A stretch of DNA of 64,000 nt from the NCBI GenBank assembly GCA_049340005.1, contig JBMPIY010000001.1. The stretch is one strand, 5' to 3'. Of this stretch, positions 18,165 to 26,897 are shown one piece after another (the stretch's first letter is position 1; the number at the start of each line of letters is the position of its first letter). A program made the translations under genes and the position numbers. Below the pieces are notes generated by a model. That model did not search any database, was not told the DNA's origin, and saw only the letters and a program-made list of their open reading frames with translations. This DNA comes from CAXBDP01 sp963974465. Its GTDB lineage: Bacteria > Bacteroidota > Bacteroidia > Cytophagales > Cyclobacteriaceae.

Positions 18165-20036
18165 TTAGATTTTATGTTTAAAAGTTTGAATATTCCCTAC
18201 GTTATCTGTCACCACCAATTCCAATTCACCTGAAAAAGGCAAATTTGGATCAGGGTTATCCGTCCAAATCAGATTCTTTTTGGATTCATATTTCATCAAA
18301 ATCCATTTGCCGTTTAGTGTTGCTTTGAAACTGCGAATGCCTGACATATCGTCCGTAATACGGAAGCTTATTAGATCTTTTGTAAGACTTAATTGTTGAA
18401 TTTGCGGCGCTGTCAAATCCTCCCGTAATGTATATTTCCCTAATGTCCTCGAACTAAATGAGATGTTGTTTCCGCTCCAGTTTCCGCCAACATAAGAGTA
18501 CCGGTTATTTGATCTCAACTCATAAATAGAGGTTTTAGCCTTGTTATTTACTTCATTTCTTGGAGTATAATTCACAGTAAAACTATTTAGAAAAGGAATA
18601 ATATCTTCGCCTAAATCTATTACGCCCTCTTTTTCGCTAGCATTCAAATAAAAATCCTCGAAAGCGGCATTTGCAGGAAACTGAATTGTAAATCCACGTC
18701 CTCTATATGTATAAGATTTACTAGCGGGCACCATTGCAGAAATTTGCGGGAGGATGGTTTTACCACCAATACGGATTGAATCAGGAATACCAAAACGCAA
18801 ATCCCACAGATAATTAGCTTTGGTAGAATTGCTGTAAGAAGGCTTAATGTGGTAAGGAGTTCCTTTAACAAATAAGTTGGCATCTTGTTGGTCATTATCA
18901 ATTATTGACAGGATCCCACTTGTTAAACTGACTGTTTTGTCTGCACCAATTAAGTTGCCATTAATGTTTTCATTAGGCTCTTTACCAATCAATTGAAATG
19001 AAAGCGTGCTGCTATTTTCGTAGCTATCGGTCAATATTATTTCAATATTTTTTGTTTCTCCATTTGAAATAGAAAGAATTCCATTTTCTACAACATTTGA
19101 ATAGAAGTTAAGCTTATTGCCTGCGTCAACATATAATTTATTGAACCGCTGACCTTTTTGCTGTGCTGTGGCATAGTCCGCCAAAACCAAAATCTGCCTT
19201 TGTAAATCGAAATTTATATTATCTATTTTTTGCTTGAAATGTGTTTTTCCATCAACCTTCATTTCAATTTGATGTACTCCATTTTTATTGGCGGCACCGT
19301 TCAGTTTGTCATGAGCTAAAACCTCAATGCCAATAAGCCCATTTACTTCTATGGGGCTAGCAAATGTGTAATCACTTCCGGATCGCTGGGCAGGAAAATC
19401 CATTCTCGCAAATTGATCATTCACCCTGGACTGGATGTCCATCGGTCTTAGTGCAAATCGCTCTACAATGGGAGCAATATCATCACTGATTTCTTGAAAC
19501 TTGTACGAAAGTGGATCTAATACAATTTGGTTGGCGTTTCGAATTTCGAAGTGTAGGTGAGGGCCGCCTGATGAGCCAGTGTTGCCAGATAGAGCTATTA
19601 CTTGGCCCTTGGTAATAGGCAACTCTCCGGCTTTTGGGTACAACTCAACTTCGAAACTTTCGCGGCTATATTGAGCTGCTCTAACGTAACTCGCCATTGG
19701 TTCTTTAAACTCCATCAAATGGGCATAAACAGTGGTGTAGCCATTCGGGTGTTGGATATAAATGGCATTTCCGTAGCCCGAAGTAGAAGTTCTGATTCTA
19801 CTAATGTAACCTTCGGCTGAAGCATACACATTTAAACCCTCCCGCCCATTTGTCTTGATGTCTAAGCCAGCATGAAAATGTGAAGCTCTAAGTTCTCCCA
19901 TACTACCCGATAGATAATTGACTTGGCCGGGCTGTATAGGAAATTGAAAATAAGCATCGGGCACAGACTGTTGTCCCAAAGTGAGGAATGGGATAAGTAG
20001 TGCGAGAATTAATAGTTTACTTAATTTCAAACTCAA
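18165..20036 (-). CDS. M23 (LytM) family exported peptidase
   Basis: A 623-residue exported zinc endopeptidase. A hydrophobic N-terminal signal (LSKLLILALLIPFLTLG) is followed by a LytM domain with the zinc ligands H55 and D59 in SHFHAGLDIK and HLH at 160-162 in SSGGPHLHFEIR; the AHLMEF histidine (~106) is also there. The remaining ~430 residues form beta-rich domains without catalytic motifs. The family cleaves peptidoglycan cross-links; with a complete HxxxD...HxH set this member should be active. The start is TTG at 20036, or TTG at 20030 giving MKLSKLL; no ATG is available before the signal. It overlaps the FAH-family gene by 20 bp. Confidence 0.87.
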   Translation of the reverse strand: MSLKLSKLLILALLIPFLTLGQQSVPDAYFQFPIQPGQVNYLSGSMGELRASHFHAGLDIKTNGREGLNVYASAEGYISRIRTSTSGYGNAIYIQHPNGYTTVYAHLMEFKEPMASYVRAAQYSRESFEVELYPKAGELPITKGQVIALSGNTGSSGGPHLHFEIRNANQIVLDPLSYKFQEISDDIAPIVERFALRPMDIQSRVNDQFARMDFPAQRSGSDYTFASPIEVNGLIGIEVLAHDKLNGAANKNGVHQIEMKVDGKTHFKQKIDNINFDLQRQILVLADYATAQQKGQRFNKLYVDAGNKLNFYSNVVENGILSISNGETKNIEIILTDSYENSSTLSFQLIGKEPNENINGNLIGADKTVSLTSGILSIIDNDQQDANLFVKGTPYHIKPSYSNSTKANYLWDLRFGIPDSIRIGGKTILPQISAMVPASKSYTYRGRGFTIQFPANAAFEDFYLNASEKEGVIDLGEDIIPFLNSFTVNYTPRNEVNNKAKTSIYELRSNNRYSYVGGNWSGNNISFSSRTLGKYTLREDLTAPQIQQLSLTKDLISFRITDDMSGIRSFKATLNGKWILMKYESKKNLIWTDNPDPNLPFSGELELVVTDNVGNIQTFKHKI

Positions 20037-20628
20037 ACATTTTTTGATTTTCTAGATATCCAGTAAGGGTATTTCCGATCGAAACTGGTCCAACACCTTC
20101 GGGTGTTCCGGTAAATATAATATCGCCTTTCTTTAAGGTAAAATACCTTGAGACATAAGCGATAATTTCATCGATTGGATGCAGCATCAATGAAGTATTT
20201 CCTTTTTGGCGGGTTTCTCCGTCTACATCCAAGTGGAAATTTAGATTTTGGATATCCGCAAATTCAGATTTATTGATAAACTCCGAGATGGGAGCGGAGC
20301 CATTAAAGGCTTTAGCTTTTTCCCAAGGCAAGCCTTTTTCCTTACATTTTTGCTGAATATCTCTTGCAGTGAAATCAATGCCTAAACCTATCTCATCATA
20401 ATATTTATGAGCGAATTTTTCATCTATGAATTTGCCTTCTTTGCTTATTTTAACCAATACTTCGACTTCATGGTGAATATCTTTGCTAAACTCAGGATAA
20501 AAAAATGGATCGTTATTTCTTAAAATGGCCGTATCTGGTTTGAGGAATACGACAGGCTCTGTAGGCTTCTCGTTTTTGAGTTCTGCTATATGTGCGGCGT
20601 AATTTCTACCTATTGCAATTATTTTCAT
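20017..20628 (-). CDS. fumarylacetoacetate hydrolase family protein
   Basis: A 203-residue single-domain member of the FAH superfamily. It opens with KIIAIGRNYAAHIAEL, has the metal-binding acidic set around DIHHEVEVLVKISKEG (about residues 50-65), and ends with ...FTGTPEGVGPVSIGNTLTGYLE. The size matches YcgM-like acylpyruvate or oxaloacetate-handling members rather than the two-domain eukaryotic enzyme. The exact substrate cannot be given. First gene of a minus-strand run with the M23 peptidase and bcp. Confidence 0.88.
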   Translation of the reverse strand: MKIIAIGRNYAAHIAELKNEKPTEPVVFLKPDTAILRNNDPFFYPEFSKDIHHEVEVLVKISKEGKFIDEKFAHKYYDEIGLGIDFTARDIQQKCKEKGLPWEKAKAFNGSAPISEFINKSEFADIQNLNFHLDVDGETRQKGNTSLMLHPIDEIIAYVSRYFTLKKGDIIFTGTPEGVGPVSIGNTLTGYLENQKMFEFEIK

Positions 20629-20836
20629 TTCAATACTTAAGCCAATTGGTTTATAAAAAACTTAACCTACCCATTCTTCTTAACGATTGTTTTTTGAGAA
20701 ATGACGGTTAATTATTTCTGATAAGCAAAATTAACAATTCTGCTTATAATTGAAGATGATTCTACAATAAACCATCTTCCTTTTTATTAGTGGTATGTTA
20801 ATTGATAAACATCCTATGGAGAAATTTTTTGAACTA

Positions 20837-21640
20837 ATGAAAAGAGTAATATTTTTCGCAATCCTTTTCGCGGCCATGGGCTGTTCTACAGTGCCAATTA
20901 CCGGTCGTAAACAATTAAATGTTGTACCAAACTCAGAAATAATCCCGCTATCAAGTCAAAGCTATCGGGAAGTTCTAAGTGAGAGTAAGTTATCTACCAA
21001 TAGTGGCCAAACTGCTCAAGTAAAAAGAGTGGGTGACAGAATTAGGAGAGCTGCTGAGCAATACTTTATTGACAATGGACAGCCAAATTACCTAAGTGAT
21101 TTTCAATGGGAGTTTAATTTGATCGAAAGTGACGACATAAATGCTTGGTGTATGCCGGGAGGGAAAGTAGCCTTTTATACTGGAATTTTGCCGATTTGTG
21201 CTAATGAAGCTGGTATTGCTGCCGTAATGGGTCACGAAGTAGCTCATGCAATTGCAAATCATGGAGGTGAGAGAATGAGTAAGGGACTGATTCAGAATTT
21301 TGGGATGTCTATGTTGGGTTCGGCTTTGAGTCAAAATCCTACGCTTACAAAAGAAATTCTATATCAAAGTGTTGGAGGCTTATCTCAGATAGGTATGTTG
21401 GCCTTTTCAAGAGATCAAGAAACAGAAGCCGATAAAATCGGACTAGTATTCATGGCAATGGCAGGTTATGATCCGCAAGAGGCTGTTGCATTTTGGGGAC
21501 GCATGCAAAATGCGGGAGGTCAATCACCTCCAGAGTTTCTATCGACCCACCCTTCAGGAACTCGCCGATTAAGAGATCTGAATGCTTGGATGCCTGAAGC
21601 CCAAGAATATTATAGAAAATCTAATTTGGGAACTCGATAA
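20837..21640 (+). CDS. M48 family metallopeptidase lipoprotein (LoiP/YggG-like)
   Basis: A peptidase of 267 residues with the start set at ATG 20837, giving a lipoprotein signal peptide MKRVIFFAILFAAMGCS with the lipobox Cys at 16; the frame is open to an ATG at 20795. The zinc motif HEVAH lies in AAVMGHEVAHAIANHGGE, and the third ligand Glu is in RDQETEADKIGL. The ending ...FLSTHPSGTRRLRDLNAWMPEAQ is typical of LoiP/BepA-type envelope proteases, which clean up outer-membrane proteins. It should sit in the periplasm, tethered to a membrane by lipid. Octamer GCGGGAGG at 21512 codes for Ala-Gly-Gly. Confidence 0.9.
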   Translation: MKRVIFFAILFAAMGCSTVPITGRKQLNVVPNSEIIPLSSQSYREVLSESKLSTNSGQTAQVKRVGDRIRRAAEQYFIDNGQPNYLSDFQWEFNLIESDDINAWCMPGGKVAFYTGILPICANEAGIAAVMGHEVAHAIANHGGERMSKGLIQNFGMSMLGSALSQNPTLTKEILYQSVGGLSQIGMLAFSRDQETEADKIGLVFMAMAGYDPQEAVAFWGRMQNAGGQSPPEFLSTHPSGTRRLRDLNAWMPEAQEYYRKSNLGTR

Positions 21641-21802
21641 ATTGTCCACAGATTTTTTTTTGAGATTCGTGAAAATTTAAGCCTAATGATATATCAATAA
21701 TTGACTTTCTGATATCAGAATTATAAATAAAATATTTTTTACCTGTTTCTTATAATTATTAAAAACAGGTTGTTAATTTTTTACCTAAAAACCATTTTTA
21801 TT

Positions 21803-22288
21803 ATGAAGTTGAAATCAATTTTAATTAGTGCAGGTTTATTACTTGCAATTACAATGTCAGCTCAAGCCCAAGATTATAACACGGGTATTGGTCTAAGAGG
21901 TGGATTCTCTCAAGGGCTTACAGTGAAGCATTTTGTTAGTGACAAAGCAGCGTTGGAGGGTATTTTGCATACTCGCTGGAGTGGACTAATGGTGACTGGA
22001 CTTTACGAAATTCACAATGATATTGCAAATGCTCCAGGTCTACGTTGGTATTACGGTGGTGGTGCTCACATTGGCTTTTGGGATGGCAAAGAAAATAATA
22101 ACAGACCTTGGGGTAATGGAAATGAAGATGTTACTGTACTTGGTTTGGATTTGATTCTTGGTATTGAATATACCATTCCAAACAGCCCGATCAATATTGG
22201 CTTGGATTACAAACCCGAATTTAATATTGCTGGCTACAAGGGAGTTTGGGGTGAAGGTGCCGCACTTTCTTTGAGGTTTGTTTGGTAG
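21803..22288 (+). CDS. small outer-membrane beta-barrel protein
   Basis: A 161-residue exported protein. The start is set at ATG 21803, giving a clean signal peptide (MKLKSILISAGLLLAITMSAQAQ); an upstream ATG at 21770 adds 11 hydrophobic residues. The mature part has alternating hydrophobic strands, many Gly, Tyr and Trp, and ends in a strand closing with Phe-Val-Trp (LSLRFVW), as outer-membrane barrels do. About 135 mature residues fit an eight-stranded barrel. No specific function can be assigned. A strong hairpin follows at 22314-22351. Confidence 0.7.
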   Translation: MKLKSILISAGLLLAITMSAQAQDYNTGIGLRGGFSQGLTVKHFVSDKAALEGILHTRWSGLMVTGLYEIHNDIANAPGLRWYYGGGAHIGFWDGKENNNRPWGNGNEDVTVLGLDLILGIEYTIPNSPINIGLDYKPEFNIAGYKGVWGEGAALSLRFVW

Positions 22289-22313
22289 ATAATCTTTACA
22301 AAACGTATTAAAT

Positions 22314-22351
22314 AAAAATGCCTGATAGATTTAATTATATCAGGCATTTTT
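22314..22351. terminator. bidirectional intrinsic terminator
   Basis: A perfect 14-bp inverted repeat (AAAAATGCCTGATA with TATCAGGCATTTTT) around a 10-nt loop, with A and T tracts at the two ends. It lies between the convergent barrel gene (+, ends 22288) and the exonuclease gene (-, ends 22378) and can serve both. Confidence 0.85.
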
Positions 22352-22377
22352 CATTGAAAATCAGTTAATTGTAAATT

Positions 22378-23181
22378 CTAAGATTGAATTGACTTTAATC
22401 TAATTTCAGTGAGCTTTCTTTTGGTATCCATTGGAAATTCACCTCTCATCATCCATTCATAATAGGAGCTTTCTTTTTGGAGTACTTCTGAAACAAGCTT
22501 GTCCTTGTGCTTTCCGAAATTAAATACTACTTCATCATTTTCATTGTAAACGAAGCGTCCAGCCAAATCTACAAATTTGCCTGTACTTAGGTTGTGTAGA
22601 TCTTCTACATTGCCAGTAATCTTTCCAAGGTCATTTCCTAAATTATCCACTGCTGTTTGATCTTGGTATTTCTCAACTTGTGCAAGCAATACATCAACCG
22701 TTGCCAATGTGTCAACTTCAGCGCTATGTGCTCCATCTAGTGGTTTGCCACAGTAAAACTGATATGCTGCCCCCAAAGTACGTTTTTCCATAATGTGAAA
22801 AATGCGCTGTGCATCAACAATCTTCTTTTGGCTGATGTCAAAATCAATCCCTGCTCTTAAGAATTCTTCTACCAAAACAGGAATATCAAATTTCATCACA
22901 TTAAATCCTCCCAAGTCGGCTCCTTGCAAATATTGATGTAAGCTCTTTGCAACCATTTTGAAGCTTGGTGCATCTTTTACATCTTCGTCGTAAATCCCAT
23001 GAATAAGGGATGATTCGATTGGAATAGGAATCAGCGGATTGATTTTATGTGTTTTAACCTCCCGCATTCCATTTGGAAATAATTTCACAATGGAAATTTC
23101 AACGATTCTGTCTGTGACCGTATTCGTTCCCGTAGTTTCTAAATCGAATATTGCGAGTGGATTCTTTAATTTTAAAGCCAT
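22378..23181 (-). CDS. DnaQ-like 3'-5' exonuclease (DEDDh)
   Basis: A 267-residue protein whose first ~175 residues are a DEDDh exonuclease domain: Exo I DLETTGT (Asp13, Glu15), Exo II around GFNVMKFDIPVL, and Exo III HSAEVDTLATVDVL with the catalytic His and Asp. The C-terminal ~80 residues (KFVDLAGRFVYNENDEVVFNFGKHKDKLVSEVL) resemble the extra module found in Bacteroidota epsilon-like exonucleases. It may proofread DNA polymerase III or act in repair. It is 9 bp downstream of mpl on the same strand. Confidence 0.88.
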   Translation of the reverse strand: MALKLKNPLAIFDLETTGTNTVTDRIVEISIVKLFPNGMREVKTHKINPLIPIPIESSLIHGIYDEDVKDAPSFKMVAKSLHQYLQGADLGGFNVMKFDIPVLVEEFLRAGIDFDISQKKIVDAQRIFHIMEKRTLGAAYQFYCGKPLDGAHSAEVDTLATVDVLLAQVEKYQDQTAVDNLGNDLGKITGNVEDLHNLSTGKFVDLAGRFVYNENDEVVFNFGKHKDKLVSEVLQKESSYYEWMMRGEFPMDTKRKLTEIRLKSIQS

Positions 23182-23190
23182 TTGAAATGT

Positions 23191-24561
23191 TTAAGCAAGT
23201 ATTGCTTGTGAAAGTTTAGTTAAATCTATGTTGTCGAAATTACCCGAGCTCATCAGTAAAAGGTTCTTGTTTTCCCAATTTTGACTAAGTAGAAAACTCC
23301 TCAGCTCATCTGAATTGGTGAAGACTTTAATATCCTCCCTTTGGAAAGCATTTTTTAAGTCCTTCTCCGACAGTGGTTCTAATTTTTTGTGCTCAACCGT
23401 TTTGGGATTAAAATAAATTATTGCCTCATCGGCAGCATTCAGTGAGCTTTGATATTGATTGATGAAATCTTTATTGAGGCTGCTGTAAGTGTGAAGTTCC
23501 AAAACAGCCAACAGTTTCCTATTCGGATATTGTTCTTTTAGAGCTTCTGTACTTGCTTTTACTTTCGAAGGCGCATGAGCAAAATCTTTATAGATGTAGG
23601 TTTGATCATTTTTGGCAAGAAACTCAAGCCTTCTGGCAGCACCTTTAAAGCTTTTGATTGCCTGGTAAAACATGGATTCTGTAATACCTAATCGCTGCAC
23701 CAAGGCTTTTGCACCACTTAGATTTTGCATATTATGCTTGCCGAATATCGAAACAGGAATTTTTCCATTTGGCGTAATCAAATAGGTCTGATTATTCTCA
23801 ATTTCATATTTATGAGTAGAATAAGGAATAGAAGTAACATCCTCTCTTTCCTTTTTGCAAATAATGTCTACCATTGAATCCTCTTCAAGGCAAATCAAGG
23901 TGCCAGCTTTTGGAGTAGCATCTGCTAGTATTTCAAACTGCTTAACGTAGGTATCTAAGTCTTTATACACATTGAAATGATCCCAAGCAATTCCAGAAAT
24001 CAAAGCAATATGATGTTGGTATTTCAAGAACTTTGGAGTCGAATCGTCAGGAGAAGAAGGATACTCATCGCCCTCGATTATAATTACAGGCGCATCACTC
24101 AATTTAACCATAGTTTGAAAACCTTCGAGTTGTGCACCAACTAAATAGTCGAACTCACGATTATGGAAATTCAGTACATGCATCACCATAGATGTGATGG
24201 AGGTTTTGCCATGGCTGCCAGCAATTACCACCCGCTGCTTATCTTCCGATTGACTCAATATAAATTCAGGAAAAGAGTAAATAGGAATTTGGAGTTCTTT
24301 TGCTTTCTGTAATTCTGGATTATCTGCTTTTGCATGCATTCCTACAATCACAGCCGAAAGGTCTTTTGTTATTTTTGATGCATCCCAGCCTTCTTGTTCA
24401 GGAAGGATACCTTTATTTAATAACCTAGTTTTACTTGGCTCAAATATTTCGTCATCCGAACCACTTACTATTAAGCCTTTGTTGGCCAAAGTGATAGCTA
24501 AGTTGTGCATTACACTTCCACCTATCGCCACGAAATGTACTTTATCTCCTTTTGTCAGCAT
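23191..24561 (-). CDS. mpl: UDP-N-acetylmuramate:L-Ala-gamma-D-Glu-meso-DAP ligase (Mpl)
   Basis: A 456-residue Mur ligase of the Mpl type, which re-attaches recycled murein tripeptide to UDP-MurNAc. The N-terminal Rossmann part starts KVHFVAIGGSVMHNLA (MurC/Mpl style), the ATP-binding loop is AGSHGKTSITSM (114-125), and the central IIEGDEYPSSPDDSTPKFL carries the Mpl-type acidic segment. The C-terminal KDFAHAPSKVKASTEALK matches family members. It lacks the usual Gly after GGS (VMH instead of GMG), as many Mpl proteins do. It faces away from dnaB across a 351-bp intergenic region with DnaA boxes. Confidence 0.88.
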   Translation of the reverse strand: MLTKGDKVHFVAIGGSVMHNLAITLANKGLIVSGSDDEIFEPSKTRLLNKGILPEQEGWDASKITKDLSAVIVGMHAKADNPELQKAKELQIPIYSFPEFILSQSEDKQRVVIAGSHGKTSITSMVMHVLNFHNREFDYLVGAQLEGFQTMVKLSDAPVIIIEGDEYPSSPDDSTPKFLKYQHHIALISGIAWDHFNVYKDLDTYVKQFEILADATPKAGTLICLEEDSMVDIICKKEREDVTSIPYSTHKYEIENNQTYLITPNGKIPVSIFGKHNMQNLSGAKALVQRLGITESMFYQAIKSFKGAARRLEFLAKNDQTYIYKDFAHAPSKVKASTEALKEQYPNRKLLAVLELHTYSSLNKDFINQYQSSLNAADEAIIYFNPKTVEHKKLEPLSEKDLKNAFQREDIKVFTNSDELRSFLLSQNWENKNLLLMSSGNFDNIDLTKLSQAILA

Positions 24562-24796
24562 TGGAATTTATTATTTAACCAAAATTAGTACAATTACTGA
24601 ATGGTTCAAATTACAAGATCAGATTAAAGAATATAGTTTAGGTTTGATTATTTCAATTTCACCAAATGTTTGATGTTAGAATCAAACATCTAATAAGGTT
24701 TCATTCAGGTTATTCCCTAATAATTAGGAACGGATTTTAAAAAAAAAATTAGGTAAAATGAGCTAAGATTTTATTTATTAATTACTCACCAATAAC

Positions 24797-24881
24797 TGTG
24801 CATAAGTATGTGGATAATTCGTTTAAGCTGTGGGAGAACATGGTAAAACCTGTGGAAAAGATACTTAAAACTTGTGGGGAA
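24797..24881 (+). promoter_or_regulatory. cluster of DnaA boxes, candidate origin or DnaA-controlled dnaB promoter
   Basis: Within the 351-bp gap 24562-24912 there are two exact matches to the DnaA box TTATNCACA read on the minus strand: TGTGCATAA at 24797-24805 and TGTGGATAA at 24809-24817. Three degenerate copies follow in the same orientation: TGTGGGAGA (24829), TGTGGAAAA (24851) and TGTGGGGAA (24873). The last four starts are spaced 20, 22 and 22 bp, about two helical turns. Next to them at 24730-24785 is a very AT-rich stretch with an A9-10 run that could unwind. Either oriC or DnaA regulation of dnaB would explain this. Confidence 0.6.
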
Positions 24882-24912
24882 CTTTGAGATTAAGTCTGAT
24901 AGATTTGTAAAT

Positions 24913-26439
24913 ATGGAAAAAGAGAATTATGCTTCGAGCAATAGAATTGGCCAAAGAAAAAAGGGTAGGTTAGGTTTAGATCCTGGCTTAGGATTAGGAA
25001 AATTACCACCTCAAGCCTTGGATTTGGAAGAAGCTGTGCTTGGAGCATTAATGCTTGAGAAAGATGCTGTATCTCAAGTAATTGAGATACTAAAACCAGA
25101 AAGTTTTTACAAAGAATCGCACCAAGCTGTTTATTCTGCAATCCTTGAGTTATTCAATAACAGTGAGCCGGTTGACCTACTTACGGTAACAAATCAGCTG
25201 CGAAAGGATGGCAAGTTGGAATTGGCGGGAGGAGCATATTACATTACAGAACTTACCTCCAAAGTACAGTCTGCTGCCAATATTGAATACCACGCTCGTA
25301 TTATCACAGAGCAATCTATTAAGCGCGAACTTATCCACATTTCTAGTGAGATTCAACGGGATGCTTATGAAGACACCACTGATGTTTTCACTTTGCTTGA
25401 TAAAATGGAGCAATCTCTTTTCCAGATTTCAGAATCAAATATCCGTAAGAACTATGCGGATATGAGTGTGCTATTCAAGCAAGCTTTAAATGAACTCGAA
25501 ACCAAACGAGAGCAAAAGGATGGTCTTACTGGTGTGCCTACAGGATTTACTATGTTGGATAGAGTAACTTCTGGCTGGCAACGCTCCGACTTGGTGATTA
25601 TAGCTGCTAGGCCAGGTATGGGTAAAACAGCTTTTGTGCTTTCTGTACTTCGAAATGCAGCTGTAGAATTCAAAAGACCTGTTGCCATATTTTCATTGGA
25701 AATGGCAAGCGTACAGTTGGTCAATAGGTTGATCTCTGCTGAAGCTGAACTGCCAAGTGAAAAACTCAAAAAAGGAAATTTCGCTGATCATGAATGGGAG
25801 CAGTTAGTGTATAAAAGCAACCGACTTGCCACTGCGCCATTGTTTATTGATGATACTCCAGCTTTATCAATACTGGAGTTAAGAGCGAAATGTCGTCGAT
25901 TGAAAGCCCAGCATAATATTGAATTAATTGTAATTGATTATTTGCAGCTGATGAGCGCAGAAACTGGCCGAGGTGGTGGTGGTAACCGTGAACAAGAAAT
26001 TGCCATGATTAGCCGCTCGCTGAAGAGCTTGGCCAAGGAATTGGATGTGCCTGTCATAGCCCTATCTCAGTTAAGTAGAAATGTAGAAAATCGTGGTGGT
26101 GAAAAACGTCCACAACTATCCGATTTGAGAGAATCAGGCTCTATAGAGCAAGATGCAGATATGGTAATGTTTCTCTACAGACCTGAATACTACAAACTTA
26201 CGCAAACAGAAAGTGGTGAAACTACAGATGGTCTAGCTGAGGTAATTATTGCTAAGCATAGAAATGGTTCGCTTGATACCGTGAACCTCCGCTTTATCGA
26301 TAAATATACCAAGTTTACAGATTGGGAAACTTCCTATGCGGCGCCTTTAAAACCTCTTGGCTCAGTTACCTTATCAAGCAGAGCGAATCTACCTGACGGC
26401 TTTGATGATATGGACAATCCTGGTGAGTCGCCGTTTTGA
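24913..26439 (+). CDS. dnaB: replicative DNA helicase DnaB
   Basis: A 508-residue hexameric replicative helicase. The start is set at ATG 24913; an earlier GTG at 24874 falls inside the last DnaA-box-like repeat and would add an unlikely 13 residues. The N-terminal DnaG-interacting domain begins LPPQALDLEEAVLGALMLE, and the RecA-like C-terminal domain has Walker A ARPGMGKT (about 233-240), Walker B LIVIDYLQLM, and the ALSQLSR...RPQLSDLRESGSIEQDAD motifs. No intein is present. It unwinds DNA ahead of the replisome. Its stop codon overlaps a short coupled ORF by one base. Confidence 0.95.
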   Translation: MEKENYASSNRIGQRKKGRLGLDPGLGLGKLPPQALDLEEAVLGALMLEKDAVSQVIEILKPESFYKESHQAVYSAILELFNNSEPVDLLTVTNQLRKDGKLELAGGAYYITELTSKVQSAANIEYHARIITEQSIKRELIHISSEIQRDAYEDTTDVFTLLDKMEQSLFQISESNIRKNYADMSVLFKQALNELETKREQKDGLTGVPTGFTMLDRVTSGWQRSDLVIIAARPGMGKTAFVLSVLRNAAVEFKRPVAIFSLEMASVQLVNRLISAEAELPSEKLKKGNFADHEWEQLVYKSNRLATAPLFIDDTPALSILELRAKCRRLKAQHNIELIVIDYLQLMSAETGRGGGGNREQEIAMISRSLKSLAKELDVPVIALSQLSRNVENRGGEKRPQLSDLRESGSIEQDADMVMFLYRPEYYKLTQTESGETTDGLAEVIIAKHRNGSLDTVNLRFIDKYTKFTDWETSYAAPLKPLGSVTLSSRANLPDGFDDMDNPGESPF

Positions 26440-26543
26440 TGATTGAGTTAGGTCGAATTAAAAATCTTACCTTGAATTGCACAAGAAATAATCGCGAAGT
26501 TGTTATTTTGGAAGATACGGGAGTTAAGAATATAATAATTTAA
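26439..26543 (+). CDS. candidate 34-residue small protein
   Basis: A short ORF too small for usual gene callers. Its ATG overlaps the dnaB stop (TGATG) and its TAA overlaps the ATG of the next gene (TAATG), so all three could be translated by coupling. The product (MIELGRIKNLTLNCTRNN...ILEDTGVKNIII) has no signal or membrane segment. I do not recognise it. The two one-base overlaps are the only support. Confidence 0.4.
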   Translation: MIELGRIKNLTLNCTRNNREVVILEDTGVKNIII

Positions 26544-26851
26544 TGTGTAAAAGAGTAAATATTACTAGGATTGATGTTCGACCATTCCAAATATTATACT
26601 GGTTAATGACTAGTCTTTTGATGGGATTTATGACAACATATTTAATCATTAAATTTTCAGTTTCTATTTTCTTCGTTTGGGTATTTTTTTGGTATTCAAC
26701 CTATGTTTTATACTTAACTAATAGTAGGAGATATAATTTCAATATTGAACCTTCAAAGATTTTTAAGTTGTTAATCAAGAGTGATCATCAGTTTTATGCG
26801 AACGAATTAACTGCTGAATTAAATTCTCTAAAATCAAAGAATCAATCCTAG
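26543..26851 (+). CDS. small two-helix membrane protein, unknown
   Basis: A 102-residue protein with two adjacent hydrophobic segments (about 17-38 and 41-60) and a soluble charged tail of about 40 residues. I recognise no family. Its ATG overlaps the stop of the upstream 34-codon ORF. Base composition is more AT-rich than in dnaB. It lies convergent with the trkA gene, 46 bp away. Confidence 0.6.
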   Translation: MCKRVNITRIDVRPFQILYWLMTSLLMGFMTTYLIIKFSVSIFFVWVFFWYSTYVLYLTNSRRYNFNIEPSKIFKLLIKSDHQFYANELTAELNSLKSKNQS

Positions 26852-26897
26852 CCTGCATAAATAATTGACCTAAATTCATAGAATTAAGTCCAACCTA

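Noticed and set aside
24874..24912. Extended N-terminus of DnaB from a GTG at 24874
   Set aside because: The GTG is part of a DnaA-box-like repeat and adds residues not expected in DnaB; ATG 24913 gives a normal start.
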